From assembly GCA_003993805.1 (NCBI GenBank), contig RSEF01000001.1, positions 180,901,255 through 180,965,254 on the forward strand: a DNA stretch of 64,000 bases, written 5' to 3'. This stretch comes from Himantopus leucocephalus. Lineage: Eukaryota; Chordata; Aves; Charadriiformes; Recurvirostridae. The notes below the pieces were generated by a model. It saw only the letters and a program-made list of their open reading frames with translations, was not told where the DNA came from and searched no databases. Positions 38,601 to 50,492 of this stretch are shown piece by piece (the first letter of the stretch is position 1; each line of letters opens with the position of its first letter). The translations under genes and the position numbers were made by a program.

Positions 38601-40419
38601 TTTTGATCAGATAATTTTAAGCAGCTTTGATTCATTTAGTATTACAATGGAAGCAAGAATAACATGAATTGCACATAGTAGAGTGATAAATTAACATCAC
38701 TCCTGAAAATGAAATGCATACTACTGTGATAAACGTACTGTTGCCCCTCACACTAGGTTAGACCACATTAACTACCTTTCTCTAAGATAATTTTTTGTGA
38801 AGGGGTGTAGTCTAAGTAGTCCATGGCACTCGGCCTTGGAGAAAAGCATTGGTTCCTGACGTGATATTATGTAGTGGGATGGATATTATTTCATTCCTCA
38901 CTTTGGGGCAATGTTTGGATCTAACCCTTTTTGATTTACTATTCTAGATTAGGGATGGATTTACTGTGGTGAAAGGGGAGACGTAGTCCTTGGCAACTAG
39001 CATTGCCCAGTTTCATACTTCTCCTACTTATAGCTGCGTACTGCGTTGCACATGCTTATGGTCAATTGAGCAGGGAAATTTAAGTCTCCTCACATAGGCA
39101 AAGACCTTCAGTTTTGTCTTTTATTAATTCTGCATTTGTTTAAGGCACATAAAGGCATTACATTTACTATTAATATGCTACTTATTCGTTTAGGCTGGAG
39201 ATAAACAAGATTCCCAAATTGCCTGAGTTAACCTTGGGCAACTGGGTACTGCCAGCATCAATGGCTACTGGCAATTTTCATGACTCACATTGGTCTGAAA
39301 TACTATGTTTGCTAAATCAAGCATTTAACTAGGTTGTAGTCTGATACTTTTTGTTCAATTATGAAAATTTAAAAATGTACATCTATCATACCCTTTTACC
39401 AGAAGGAGAAACAATCTTTGGTAGTTCACAGCCATACCAAATTTCAGTGCTAATATAAAACCAGAAAACACCAAATAGTCCTTCACTGTACCAGTGCTAC
39501 AGCAGCACTGTAATATTTTCTGCATTTTAGCTGTTTTCCAATGGAAAAGCTAGCAAGCAGTACTTAGGCTAAAATATAATCCTATCATTTTTACATAAAA
39601 TATTGATAAGGAATAAACACTTAGTATCCCTGGTGTGAATTCACTGGACTTCACGAAACCCTAATATATGGATTAAGAAAAGTTAACATAATCCTTTTAT
39701 GGGAACTAAAATCAATTACATGTCAGCTTTGTAGTATTATAAATGTATTTAGTCAGCATAGAATTTTTCCAGCAGCGCTCGTTGCAGATTGAAATTGACT
39801 AACCAGATGTTAAATATTAAATAGAACTAATCAAAGTATGGTTCAAGAGATTTTAAAAACAATGATCAAAGAGAGCTATTTATTACCTGATTCATGTTTC
39901 TATTCAAACACTGCTCCTATGATGTTATATCTACCTGAATTTAGTTTGCTGCAAGCTCTTAATTTTTTTTCAGTTTAACATGAATGAGAAATATAATTCA
40001 ATAAAAGTACGTTAATGCGGTACCATAGACAGAAAGGCACAAAGCTCAGGGAATTACAAGCAAAATTTGCTGGAGCAAAGTGTGTGTTAGGAACAAAATG
40101 AACCTTAGGTCTGATCTGAAGATGACCAAATATAGAGATATTCTACTATCAACCACATAAAGTTTATCTTAGGCCCATTGTGTAAAAAGTAGGTTTTATA
40201 TTACTTACATGATAAATTTCATGCATAACTTCAGCAATATAGTGATAATAGTAAGAATAGCCTCTGACTCTGATGGGAATGCAGGAGGGGCACAGTCATT
40301 GCAAAAGAAAATCATTGGTTATTCTTAATTGCAGATTTTTTTTTTAACATAGAATATTTAACTCTGGGCTCTTAAATCTACAAGAAGTCACACAGTTAGC
40401 CTTTTTTTTTTCAGGGGGG
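35616..40419. other. non-coding stretch with the longest non-LINE open frame
   Basis: No gene can be supported. A 180-codon minus-strand frame at 36503-37045 faces a 125-codon plus-strand frame at 36744-37121. Neither shows a domain, and composition is that of translated random sequence, so I leave both uncalled. Segments near 38570-38720 and 39720-40100 are rich in TTTAATTAAT-like homeodomain words and free of repeats, and may be conserved non-coding sequence. Confidence 0.45.
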
Positions 40420-40514
40420 CTGAGCACTTCCCAGTCTCGCTGAAGCCAAGAGCAGTGCAGGCGAGGGGCTGGCTGATACCCCCCCTGTCATCATGTAAGG
40501 ACGAAAGAGCTCTC

Positions 40515-40660
40515 TATGCAGTCGAAGAGCAACATTTAAAATGGATCAAAGGAAATGTACTTTTACACAATGCATAATTAATACGTGAAACTCATTATCG
40601 TAAGAGATGACGGGGGCCAACAGCCTGGTATTCATTGCAAGAATATAACTTAAAAGTGTA
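40515..40660 (+). mobile_element. old CR1/L3-type LINE ORF2 fragment
   Basis: The plus strand reads through GGAAATGTACTTTTACACAA, then TGCATAATTAATACGTGAAA and CTCATTATCGTAAGAGATGA. This corresponds to the conserved CR1-clade ORF2 C-terminal block whose protein pattern is K-x-F-F-T-x-R-x-x-x-x-W-N-x-L-P. The match is to the pattern, not to a young avian CR1 consensus, so the fragment probably belongs to an older CR1 or L3 lineage. Only about 140 bases can be followed. Confidence 0.45.
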
Positions 40661-41900
40661 GTTGCACGAAATGACTGCGTGCAATGTTATTCTTCATAAA
40701 ATAATTTTAGAATGTCTGTCCCTACCCATTTTATAGCTTAAAGTGCAAGTCATCAGAAAGGGCAGAAAAACTTGCTTTCCGGAGGAAATTTTGTAACTGT
40801 CTGCTAGTGAGTTTATGTCTTGATTTAACCAGCAGTAGATGCTATCAGAGGCAGATGACTCAAACAGATGGAATACTGTGCTGATTGCGTGTAGCTTCTC
40901 CTGTGCTGTAATGATGGGCTGCTCCCTGGTTTCCTCACACAGTCACAAACACCACATCAGGAAAAATCACAGCGAATATCGAGCAATTATCTGTCATTTT
41001 TTGTTCTCGGTGCCTCTTTCCCTTTTGAAACACAGCAGTGAGTCAGGAATGTGGCACAGAGCATAGTCCAGGTCCATAGCCAAAGGCGCTTTGTGTTGCT
41101 GGGAGGAGGAAAATGACTCATGGATCCCTAAAGTCTTTTTCTTCCTTCTTTTGTATTACAGAGAGCCAGCTGGGCACCCAGCTTGAGGAGACTGCAGCAG
41201 AGCCGATAACTCTGCCAGCAGCTGAGGGACAGATGCAGATCCCAGACCAGAGCAGGGACTCACGCCCTTGGACGTGGTGGGCAGCAGGACCTGGGTTCAG
41301 CCAGATCCTTGTGGTGGGGCTGTAGTCTAGCAAGCATGCCNCGTAGTCTAGCAAGCGTGCCAAGGGGCACCTCTGGGCTTCCAGTTGGTGAAGCTCGGTT
41401 TGGTTAAAATATGTAATAATAACCCCCTAAAAAATCATTCTGTCCTTAGAGAGTATGTTCAGCGGCACTGCTTAAAGTAAAAGATCTGAAAATAAATCTC
41501 TCTCTCCATATTGTGTCTTTCTGGGCTGATTCTTGACTTTCCCCATCCTGGCTTTCCAAAGTGCCAAGATTCATTTTCTCACACAGCTACGCGAAGTCCA
41601 TGCAGCCAACCCCGCTGGTTACAGGAAAAATCTCCCACTTTCTGTCGCCCCGAAGGCTGAGCTGCGTCTCCCCCCACCCTCCCCGCTACAGCCAGGCCCT
41701 TTGCTCCTTCAGGAGCCTGCCAGCCCACGCCGCATCAACGTGCCACATCTTCCCATCTCCATCTCCTTCCTTTCCCAGGAAAGAAATCTCATTCTCAGGA
41801 AAGGTGCGGCCCTCCCTTTCTAGAAGTTTCACCTCTGCCAGAGTGGAGATGCCAGAACAAAATGAACAGGCGGCCGTCCTTTCTGCTGCTCAGGCACACC
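40661..41900. other. non-coding stretch with a G+C-richer patch
   Basis: No gene supported. From about 41160 to 41900 the sequence is G+C-richer and has long overlapping frames (up to 115 codons) on both strands, which is expected where stop codons are rare. A single N at 41341 lies between two 19-base copies, 41322-41340 and 41343-41361, that differ at one base. Confidence 0.5.
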
Positions 41901-41910
41901 TTTTGTAATA

Positions 41911-42035
41911 GAAAAAAAAAAGAAAAAGAAATATGCACACATACATATATATTCTTTGTATATGTATGCACATATACATATATACACATATGTAAATAAT
42001 GTATGCACATACATATATATGTATAAACACACAAA
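41911..42035. repeat. A-rich run and imperfect TA/CA microsatellite
   Basis: An A-rich run (41911-41932) leads into about 100 bases of alternating purine-pyrimidine words: ATATGCACACATACATATAT, CATATACATATATACACATA and similar. It is heavily interrupted, so it is an old microsatellite. Its palindromic TATATGTATATA words explain the long minus-strand frames rich in Tyr, Ile, Cys and Val seen here. Confidence 0.9.
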
Positions 42036-45000
42036 AAAGTAAGCAGAGATAGAGCAAATCAAAGACTATACTTCTTACAAATATGCGTTTTTCATACAAC
42101 ACTAGGGGTTATGAAGGTAACTAAAAAGTGCAATTGATGGCCAATGGTCCCCACCCAAACAGGAAAATTTGTGGAAGTTGTATGGAGTCAAGTACAGTTT
42201 TCATGAATAAAATTTGTTCTCTAATCTTGTTCTGACAAACTTCCAAAGTCCTTTGCTGAATTGCTGCTTCTTCTCCAAAAAACAAGCTATAACCAGATAG
42301 AGGCATAGAAAATTACAGCTTCATGCTTCAGCTCTGCCAAAGTTATGAGCAGCTGAAAACAGTGTTGTATTTATGGAAAATGCTAAGCATTTTTAATTCT
42401 AGGTGGCACTACTTTTGCCACCAGTGCAGCAATTCTCTAGCTGCCCTTGCATGGAAAAACATTTACAATTTTCAGTCTTCAGTATTAGCCAGAAAATAAT
42501 TTATCTTCTGAGCAAAGGATCATGTTAGACTGAGTTTTATGGTTAAGCAGATTAAATGTGCTTTTTCGGGTTTTTGAGTTATTCTCTCTTTTAGAGTTCA
42601 AAAATAATATTAACTCATGAATTTTTTTTTCAAATATTGTGGTAAACCTACTTAGTCAAACCTGGGTTCTCCTTGGGAGGTAAAAAGCAAACTAACCACT
42701 ATTCCTAAAAGCTACAAAATCGTTTACTTTTATTACTCTTGCACAAAAAGGCCCCAAAGCCTCAGAGCTATGATTCTCCAAATCGCTGCTTCCTAAGCTC
42801 GACTGATTGATTTAAAAGCTTGCAAGAGATTTATAATGATTCACTGTGTAAGCCACTGATTTTATATTTAAGTCAGAAGGCTGCTTTTAAATGACAGAAA
42901 ACTTTAGACCTAACATTGGACTCAGCAGGTGATCCACTGTTTGCTCAGAATTAAAATGGCAGCATTTCGCTGGCACGAGTGTTTGAAGTGGAGTTTTGAA
43001 GCGCACACACACACACACAATGCATTTTATCTAAGATTATTGCAGAAAGCATTGAAATCTATGCCAGAATTTTCAAAGCTCCCCCTCTCTGTGTTTAATG
43101 TTGTAGGTATGCAAATAGCTGGATGATCAGTATTTTTCCACAGGTATTCTCAAAGATAATTTTAAGCACCTGTCTTTTGAGATTCTGTACAGATGGCCAG
43201 AATTTGAAACAAGATTAATTACTCGAGTAATTTTGTGTTGGTCTAGGAACAGAATTAGTTTCACAGGCTGGTTGGCTGTGGGGTAAAGAAACAAAAGGAG
43301 GCTCTGCTGTATGGTGGATGTAGCAAATCATGTACGTACGCCCTAGTAATGATGAGACAGTGGAAACAGAAAAGAGAGTAGAAGAGGAAAGAATGAGGGA
43401 AGAGAGAAGTCCTGTAAAGCAGTCTCAGGGAGTTTTTAAAAATATTTTTTTAAACGTTATGCTAGAGTGTAAAACCATGATAACTGTTTTAAACTGGTTT
43501 GGAAAACAAATGGAAATAAGTAGAAATGCCATGTATTTATGTGATTAAAATCAGGTTTTTCTATTTTAAATTCATCTGGCTATGGAAAATAACCGATGAC
43601 CACAGGGAGGTACACAGCAAGCTATCTGGAACATGTTTTAGCACCTTCCCTGCTTTTTGCCTCCTGTATGGTGTGTGTTTTGGAGATACCTAGACGAGTA
43701 TGTTGCTTTGCAAGTGCATGGACAAGTACGTTCAGGAGGCTTAGGATGGAGGCTGTTGCCCTCTCTCTTCTCAGGCTGAATCGAGGACACAGTGACTGAG
43801 CTCAACTGTTCTGTAGGGTGAGATCAGCTAGACAAGACAGCAAATCTGCTGGGGTCACTGCAGTTTCTAGCCACAATGAATAGCAAATTTGCTTGGGATA
43901 CCTTGTCTTCTCCCGTGTGGTAGGGCTTTAAAGGGGAAGATAATGTGCTAGGTAGCCTGCATTTAGGGAGATTCAGGTCCACACCTCAGGTGTCCCCCAT
44001 CTTGTTCAGGATAACAAGAAAATATTTGATGTCAACACTCAGCTCTAATAGGAGTTACCAGCAGTAACCTCTACTGACTGTCCACCTGCCGCTTCTTCTA
44101 TATTCACGAAAGTGAATATTGGCATCACCGCCAGCCTGGCATAAAAAGACATCTTGAACCACACCAATACAATAAATCTGGCACCAAGCACCCAAAAGCT
44201 TTTCTGTATTGTTTCTACAGGATGTTCTGCTCATTCTTCCCCTTCACTCTGCAGGCAGAGAGCTTGCCCCTGAGATCCCAGTGCCTGCAGTTCTGGGTCA
44301 AATAAGTTCCTTCCAGAACCTCCCTGTTTAAGAACTCCATCACAGGCATTTTCTTGATATTTCTTTATCCAAGATACCTATAAGCAAGGTAGGGATTGTC
44401 TTCCAGATTTAGGGCTGTAAGAGCAGGATGGAAAGTTGCGCCATACACTAACTTTGAAAGAAGATTTAAATGTTTTCAATAAACTTTTTGCGAAAAGTAA
44501 CGTGACTTGTGAATAATTAATGGATGAGATCTTTTACAGATGATAAAAATCTGGGGATATGGGCTTCTCGAGATGCACATCTGTATGTGGTGTACTACTT
44601 CTTCCACAAAGATGACTGCCTCTGTACACAGGAACAATTTTTAGACTTGTCTAAGAACAGCAGAGAAGAGATTCCCTGTAATATCGATCCCATCACAGCA
44701 GATCACACATGCTTGGGAATGATAATACAGCTGTACAGAAGGATGCCCTACCCAAAAGTATGTCCCTTGGTGATTGTGACAAATAGACAAACACTGTTTT
44801 ATTGCTTTACATATCAAAGTGCTACTTATTTTCTATTTTCCCGACACAAAGATTGAGGATCAGGGTCTTGGTTTTGGTTTCATTTATCATGTAAGCTTAT
44901 TGCAAGACAGTCGGTCAGGTTGCCTCTCTGTTGGCTAATAACAGCTCCTTGCTGACATGTTTGCTCACGTAATTTCAGGTCCGGTGCCTTTGTAGGCTTT

Positions 45001-46479
45001 AGAAGATTAAATTGGCACCTTCTGTTAGCTTTTGGCCGGGTATCACCACTCACCCTCAACGTTCTTGCTGTAAGTGAGGCAGGGCAGGAATTATCTGCTG
45101 TCTTCCAGTCGGAGTTTGCAGCAAATACTATAATATTCATATGGCCTATAGCAAGGCAAGAAGTCTCTGTAGTCGAAGAGTTACAGACTGGCACACTATA
45201 AACAGCCTTGGAAGGGAAGGGCCTGCTTGTGATTCCCTGTGCAACACTGAAAATGAGTCTTTAAATCAAAATTTGTGAACAAAGTGACGACAGCCAAGAA
45301 CCAGAGTTCTGGAGCAAGCTATAGGTGTGAGGTCCTCAGCTGGATGAGACCATAAGTAGGTAAAGCAGCACTCCTGTGCTACCTCATTCTTGTATTTAAT
45401 TCCTCAGCAGGTGACAAAATCCTATTCATAGCCACCTATTTATTTTTGACTATTCTTTCCTGCTGTTTTAACATTTTATAGATTTTTTTCCAACAGTTCT
45501 TTTCTGTAACCCAAACCTTAAAAAATCATAGAAAGATCTTAGTCTTATTATGGCCATTTTGTGACTTGGTGTCACTGGTATCTCATTTTTACCTCTGGTA
45601 TCTTCCAGCTTGTAAGTAACTGATATATGTTTAGTTCTCAGTTTGCCTTATTCTGAGAATCTGGTGTAACTGCACAGGCTATTAATCTCTCTGCAAATTG
45701 GCTGCGATATCTTTTTCTTTAGAAGGCAGATTTTAGTCCTTTTATTCCTTTTTAACCCAGGGAGTAATATTTTATATTTAAAACTTGCAAGCTGAAAAAT
45801 GAAAGCCTAGATTAAAATACTTCTGGAAAATCTGAAGAAAATTGAGTATTTTTTTTCTAAATTCAAGAGCTTTGTATTTTCTGAAATGTTTGTGAAATGT
45901 CTGCTGCCTGTGCCCCTGCACCCCAAAAGTGAGTTGCTGCTAAGACTTGTTAGTTCTATATTAGATATATTTATTTAGAACAAACCAAACCACTGTGAAA
46001 ATTACCTATATTAACTGCTTCTTGTTCATAGTTTTTCCTTTTCCTTGTTGTTTAATGTTGCGTGTCTGATAGAAGAGATGTCTGAAACAACAGTACAGGA
46101 CCTGTCATCATTTCAACCCATTTTTAAATCTTTTTTTTCATTTGGGAAGTATTTGAGACAGGAAGCCAGTCTTCTTATGTGTCTCATGTAATTCTCCTAC
46201 AGTCACATCCCAATCCTCATTGATTTTTGAACACTACGGCAATACAAACAATATAAAGCATTTTTTTAATTACAATTCGAGATTCAGGTCGCAAATGATT
46301 TGCATTATAGCCGTTAGCGTAGGCTAGATTTACAGCAAACACATTAAAATAATTAGCATTATTCTTAAATATGAGTCGGTATAATTGAAAGTGACAGACA
46401 CTAACTTGATGAAGGTAATAAAAAAACCTTAATCTAGTTGAGAGTGGCTGAGCAATAAAACATATACCTTTGCAGCGAG
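42036..46479. other. A+T-rich non-coding stretch
   Basis: No gene supported. A pure CA tract lies at 43004-43019. Frames up to 110 codons (44524-44856, plus) have no family motif. Nothing else recognisable was found. Confidence 0.5.
43004..43019 (+). repeat. (CA)8 microsatellite
   Basis: Eight uninterrupted CA units after GCG. Its length makes it potentially polymorphic. Confidence 0.9.
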
Positions 46480-47260
46480 CAAATGTTTCATGCCAGTGAG
46501 TCTGCAGAGAGCGTGTGTCCTGGGTGCATTCAGTTTGGGCAGACATTGCCACTCCTGCGCCTGCCCAGGGCCAAGTCCAGGCTCCCTCCGCGCTGACCCA
46601 GCCTGTCTATATTTTCAGATCCTCAGGAAAAAAACGATGGCACAAAGCTGCTCAAAGGGCTCTGTCCTTGCAGCGTCTTGGATCAATACCTGTTTTCAGT
46701 GAGCTTTGAGGCACACCACGAGCTACAGGGTGGGAGAGGGAATAAAGCTGAGTTGTCAGTTACTTGAGGACAGGGATACTTATGATAGATGGCATCTGGT
46801 TTATGCGTTTGCCTGCTGGTTTTTCATCAATGTATGTCGTCTTCCTTTTAAAGAGGTAGCCAAAAAGAAGGCTCCCCTTTCCTTCAGTTTGGTGGATGCA
46901 TTGGAATTGTGGGAAACTGCAAAAAACAGGGAGAGTTTGGCTCATCCCTGGGAGCGAGTCATGGGAAAACTTTCCTGGGTGCCTCCGTGGGCAGGCAGGG
47001 AGTGAGAGGCACCGCGGGGAGGGAGTCTGCGGGGCGCTGGGGATGGCAAGTGCCCACAGAGAGTAGGAAGCTGACATGCAGCCAGAGCCCTGAAGAGGGG
47101 AACACACCCCCCCCGCCAGGGTTCTCCCAAGGCACACAGAGCTTGCTGCCATAGAAAGGCTGTCGGACAAAGTACACGCCTGAAGAAAATAATGCATCCT
47201 GCCAGTGGACAAGGAGGACAGCTCTTCATCAACCCCTTCATTTCTGTTCTCTGTCATTTC
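46480..47260. other. G+C-richer patch with overlapping chance frames
   Basis: The block has clearly higher G+C content than its surroundings, a C run at about 47107-47117 and overlapping frames up to 167 codons on the minus strand (46760-47263) as well as several on the plus strand. No frame shows a domain or consistent composition. The patch has few CpG and does not look like a promoter island. Confidence 0.45.
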
Positions 47261-47455
47261 CACTGTTTTTATTTCAAAAAAGCCAATAGAGTCCGGGTTT
47301 GGAATTTAACACACCACCACCCTTTTTATTTTTTTTGAAGTGGAAGAAACTAGCTGATGAAGATTCACCTGAAAGGCTTTGGCTGAGTCAGGGTCCTGTT
47401 GCAGGGCTGCATTAGTTAGGAGGGACAGACATCCCTTACATGACAATTTGTCAAC

Positions 47456-47470
47456 TTTTTTTTTTTTTTT
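47456..47470 (+). repeat. T run
   Basis: Fifteen consecutive T. It could be the reverse complement of a retroposon A-tail, but no element is recognised on its downstream side. Confidence 0.8.
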
Positions 47471-47693
47471 AATGGCAGACTTTTATTTGTATGAATAATT
47501 CTTTGCAATCTTGCTGCACAGTAGCTTCACACAGAATATGTGAGGACAGGACTTTGGGTCCATAAATAGCGTCCTGTGTAAAATTCTGCTAATGTCACCA
47601 CTCAGAAGCTGCACTGTCCCATCCTATTGTCCCATCTGCACAGTCCTTTCTTGCTGCATGGACCTCCTTTCCCAAATCCAGCAGCGTATACAC

Positions 47694-47931
47694 GCTGGCA
47701 CCTGGACAGCTGCAGTACAAACCAGGTTTCGAGCTGGTTCATCCCTCATAAAGCGTGAGTAGGGACGGGCGATGGTCGTATTTTAATCTTAGCATGAAAT
47801 AGAAAAACAAGNTGCTGGCACTTGGACAGCTGCAGTACAAACCAGGTTTTGAGCTGGTTCATCCCTCATAAAGCGTGAGTAGGGACAGGCGATGGTCGTA
47901 TTTTAATCTTAGCATGAAATAGAAAAACAAG
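47694..47931 (+). repeat. 118-bp direct duplication flanking a single N
   Basis: The segment 47694-47811 is repeated as 47814-47931, with an N at 47812 between them. The copies differ at three positions, all transitions (C/T, C/T and G/A). This is what two unmerged overlapping contig ends, or two haplotypes, would give. A genuine tandem duplication is possible but less likely given the N at the junction. Confidence 0.93.
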
Positions 47932-49875
47932 GCCGAGTCCAGGCTTGCTCTTTGCCCGTTGGTTGTTTTGCTTTAACTTAAATAACAACAAACATAAAGA
48001 GTGTGCCAGTGTTTTTGCTTTGGAACTGGACTGTATCGAGGATTTCTCTCTTTTTTCTTTCTAGATTTCCGTGACTCAAAAAATTACCCAAATGCCTCAG
48101 TATCCGGCTGCTGTAAATACACAGCGGTTGATCTAACGCAACCAAACAGCTCAAGATCCAAACACCTGATAGCAAGGAGAATTGCCGTGGGAGTCTTTCA
48201 TGTCCGCGTAGATGTTAGAGGCTGATACTGTGTGGCGTGAGCCGGGAACCAGCGCAGCGGTAGGGAAACGGGCCCAGGGAGCCCGCCCCGGCTTATCTCA
48301 CCTGTGCAGAGGTATGAGCACTTGGAGCAGATGATGACTGGGAGGTTTGAGAACGGCTTACCCTCTATGATCAAACACACAGCAGAAATCACTCACACTT
48401 TTACTGTTTTACATGCACCTAAAAAGGTTGGAAGGAACTCCGTTAACTGTGGCTAAGTTTCAGTGATAAGGAAGAGTAGATATAGTGTTAAGATCAACCA
48501 AAAAAACGCATGAAGGAGTGTGGAGACAACTGTAATTACAAGGATAGGTTACTTCAACAGTTTAGAAACCCAGTCTGGGGGATTTTAACAGTTAATGAGA
48601 AACACAGACGTGAGCTGTGGGTCTGTGAAAGACATGGTTTTGAGATCCGTTTCAATGTACTTTTCAGCAGTACAGAAAATAAAAATTGGTGAATTTTGAA
48701 GGTGAAATTTAATCTTGTTTTCTGGTTCTTTTTTGCTGCATGATGTCACTATAACCCCTAGGTGGTATTCAAACTTTATAAATCAAATTTGTCTGTTATT
48801 TATTCTATTTGTCATGCATTTGATGTGTAGTGCAATTTTCAGAGATTAAAATGATATATCCCTAATTCTTGGATGCTCTTTGATCATGTTTATTCCTTTA
48901 CTCCTTTAAACATTGCTGAATAATTGTATATGCATTCACTGGCTGACAAGTACATTCCCTGTTTGATGGGCTAATTACGGAGAGACACTAGTCTCTTCAT
49001 AGTTAAGTTTGTAACTAGCTTCGAGCTGTAAGGCCAGTTTTGATCTCTCTTCTAACTATACTAGCATAAATCCATGCAATAGAAACTTAAGATGTCTGGT
49101 ATAGTTGGAGAAAAATTTGTGCAGTTTTTTGGTTAACTGTATGTTGCAACAGACTTAAATTAATATTTTACTGTTAGAAAACTCTTTTCTACATTGTTGA
49201 CCTCTCAGAAATACTGCTTATGTCTGTACTGGTAAAGTACATCACGTTCATTTTGATACTACTGGATACGTTTAGCCTGATTCTGAATGAACTTGGGAGA
49301 CCTGTTAAATATATGAGTCATAGGGAGGGGAAATTCAGCATTTCACTAGTAATCTTCTGAGGATTTTGTACAAGTTTCTGTCAGACTACAAAGAATAACA
49401 AGCACCCACACTCCACAGGGTGAGTTATTCTCCTGCACAACCCCCCTGTCTTTGTACAAAAGAGTTATACCTCATAGCTCCGTGGAACAGAAAACTAAAT
49501 AAACCTTCTAGAAATGAGTTCAGAGTAGCAGTGTCACAGAAAACCTTCAACACCCCATGAAATTCTAAAAGAAAAGTGTTATTAAGGCACAGCTGTGTGA
49601 GCAGAGCCAGCCCAGAGTATGTACCTGGTAAGAGACGTGTCGCTTGGCTAAATGAGGATGCTGTAGCTGCGTTTAACAGCTGTTAATCTCCCTTGGGTAA
49701 AACCAGCTAATGTTGCTGGTAAAGTTGGATCTCACCAGGGAATAATAACTTCTAATGTAGTATATAGTAACAGCCATACTTCCTCTGATCTGTCACAGGG
49801 GACAACACCGGGACAGGAGACACAGCGAGACATGAACCATTTAAGGTGCAGAAACATATTCCCTGTCCTGCTATA

Positions 49876-49890
49876 CATATATATATATAT
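49876..49890 (+). repeat. (AT)n microsatellite
   Basis: About seven uninterrupted AT units. Confidence 0.85.
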
Positions 49891-50416
49891 GCTCAGGATT
49901 CACCTGCTGATGTCTACTGGTTTGCAGAGCCCTTGGGGGCCTTCCAACCTCCTCACACAGTAAAGTTGTCCAAGGTCCAAGGCGCTCTAAATACCAACAA
50001 AACCAGGCCTGTTGGACGCTAAGGAGAAGGCAGAAAAAAAACCCCGAACTACACAGCGCAGTTTGTTGGTATGGGAAAAATCCTTCCCATCCCTCACACC
50101 TGGCAATCAGCCTTTCCATCTGCAACACAAGAAAGCCGGCAATTAGATGCAGGGAGAGGCTGAAGCAGGCAATTGTAAGCAGCAAACCTTCTGAGGATAG
50201 GGGCTCCTGTCAGGAAACTCACTGAAGAGGAACCAGTAACTGGCCCAATTACAGGGTAAAGCTGTTTCTGGGAACTTTCATCTCAGCGTAACATTGTAAT
50301 TCTGGTATTGTACGAGGCTCCGCTTCCAGTCCAAAACTGTGTTGCTCTGTTACCTGGTGGAGGGGGTCATCTTTATTTAGTGCTAATATACTGATGAAAT
50401 TTAGCTGTGGATGCAG

Positions 50417-50492
50417 TTATATGTGTATATATATATATGGTACGTGTGTGTTTATGTGCGTATGTGTGCAGAATATATATATATATATATAA
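50417..50492 (+). repeat. compound AT/GT microsatellite
   Basis: TATATGTGTATATATATATA passes into ACGTGTGTGTTTATGTGCGT, then a pure (AT)9 at 50473-50491. Alternating purine-pyrimidine throughout, so prone to slippage and to Z-DNA in the GT part. Confidence 0.9.

Noticed and set aside
41795..42102. Three overlapping minus-strand frames rich in Tyr, Ile, Cys and Val
   Set aside because: They are translations of the TA/CA microsatellite.
44524..44856. 110-codon plus-strand frame
   Set aside because: No family resemblance and no splice or promoter signal; within chance expectation for this window.
46760..47263. 167-codon minus-strand open frame
   Set aside because: It lies in a G+C-rich patch where stop codons are rare, several other frames overlap it on both strands, and no domain or even composition supports it.
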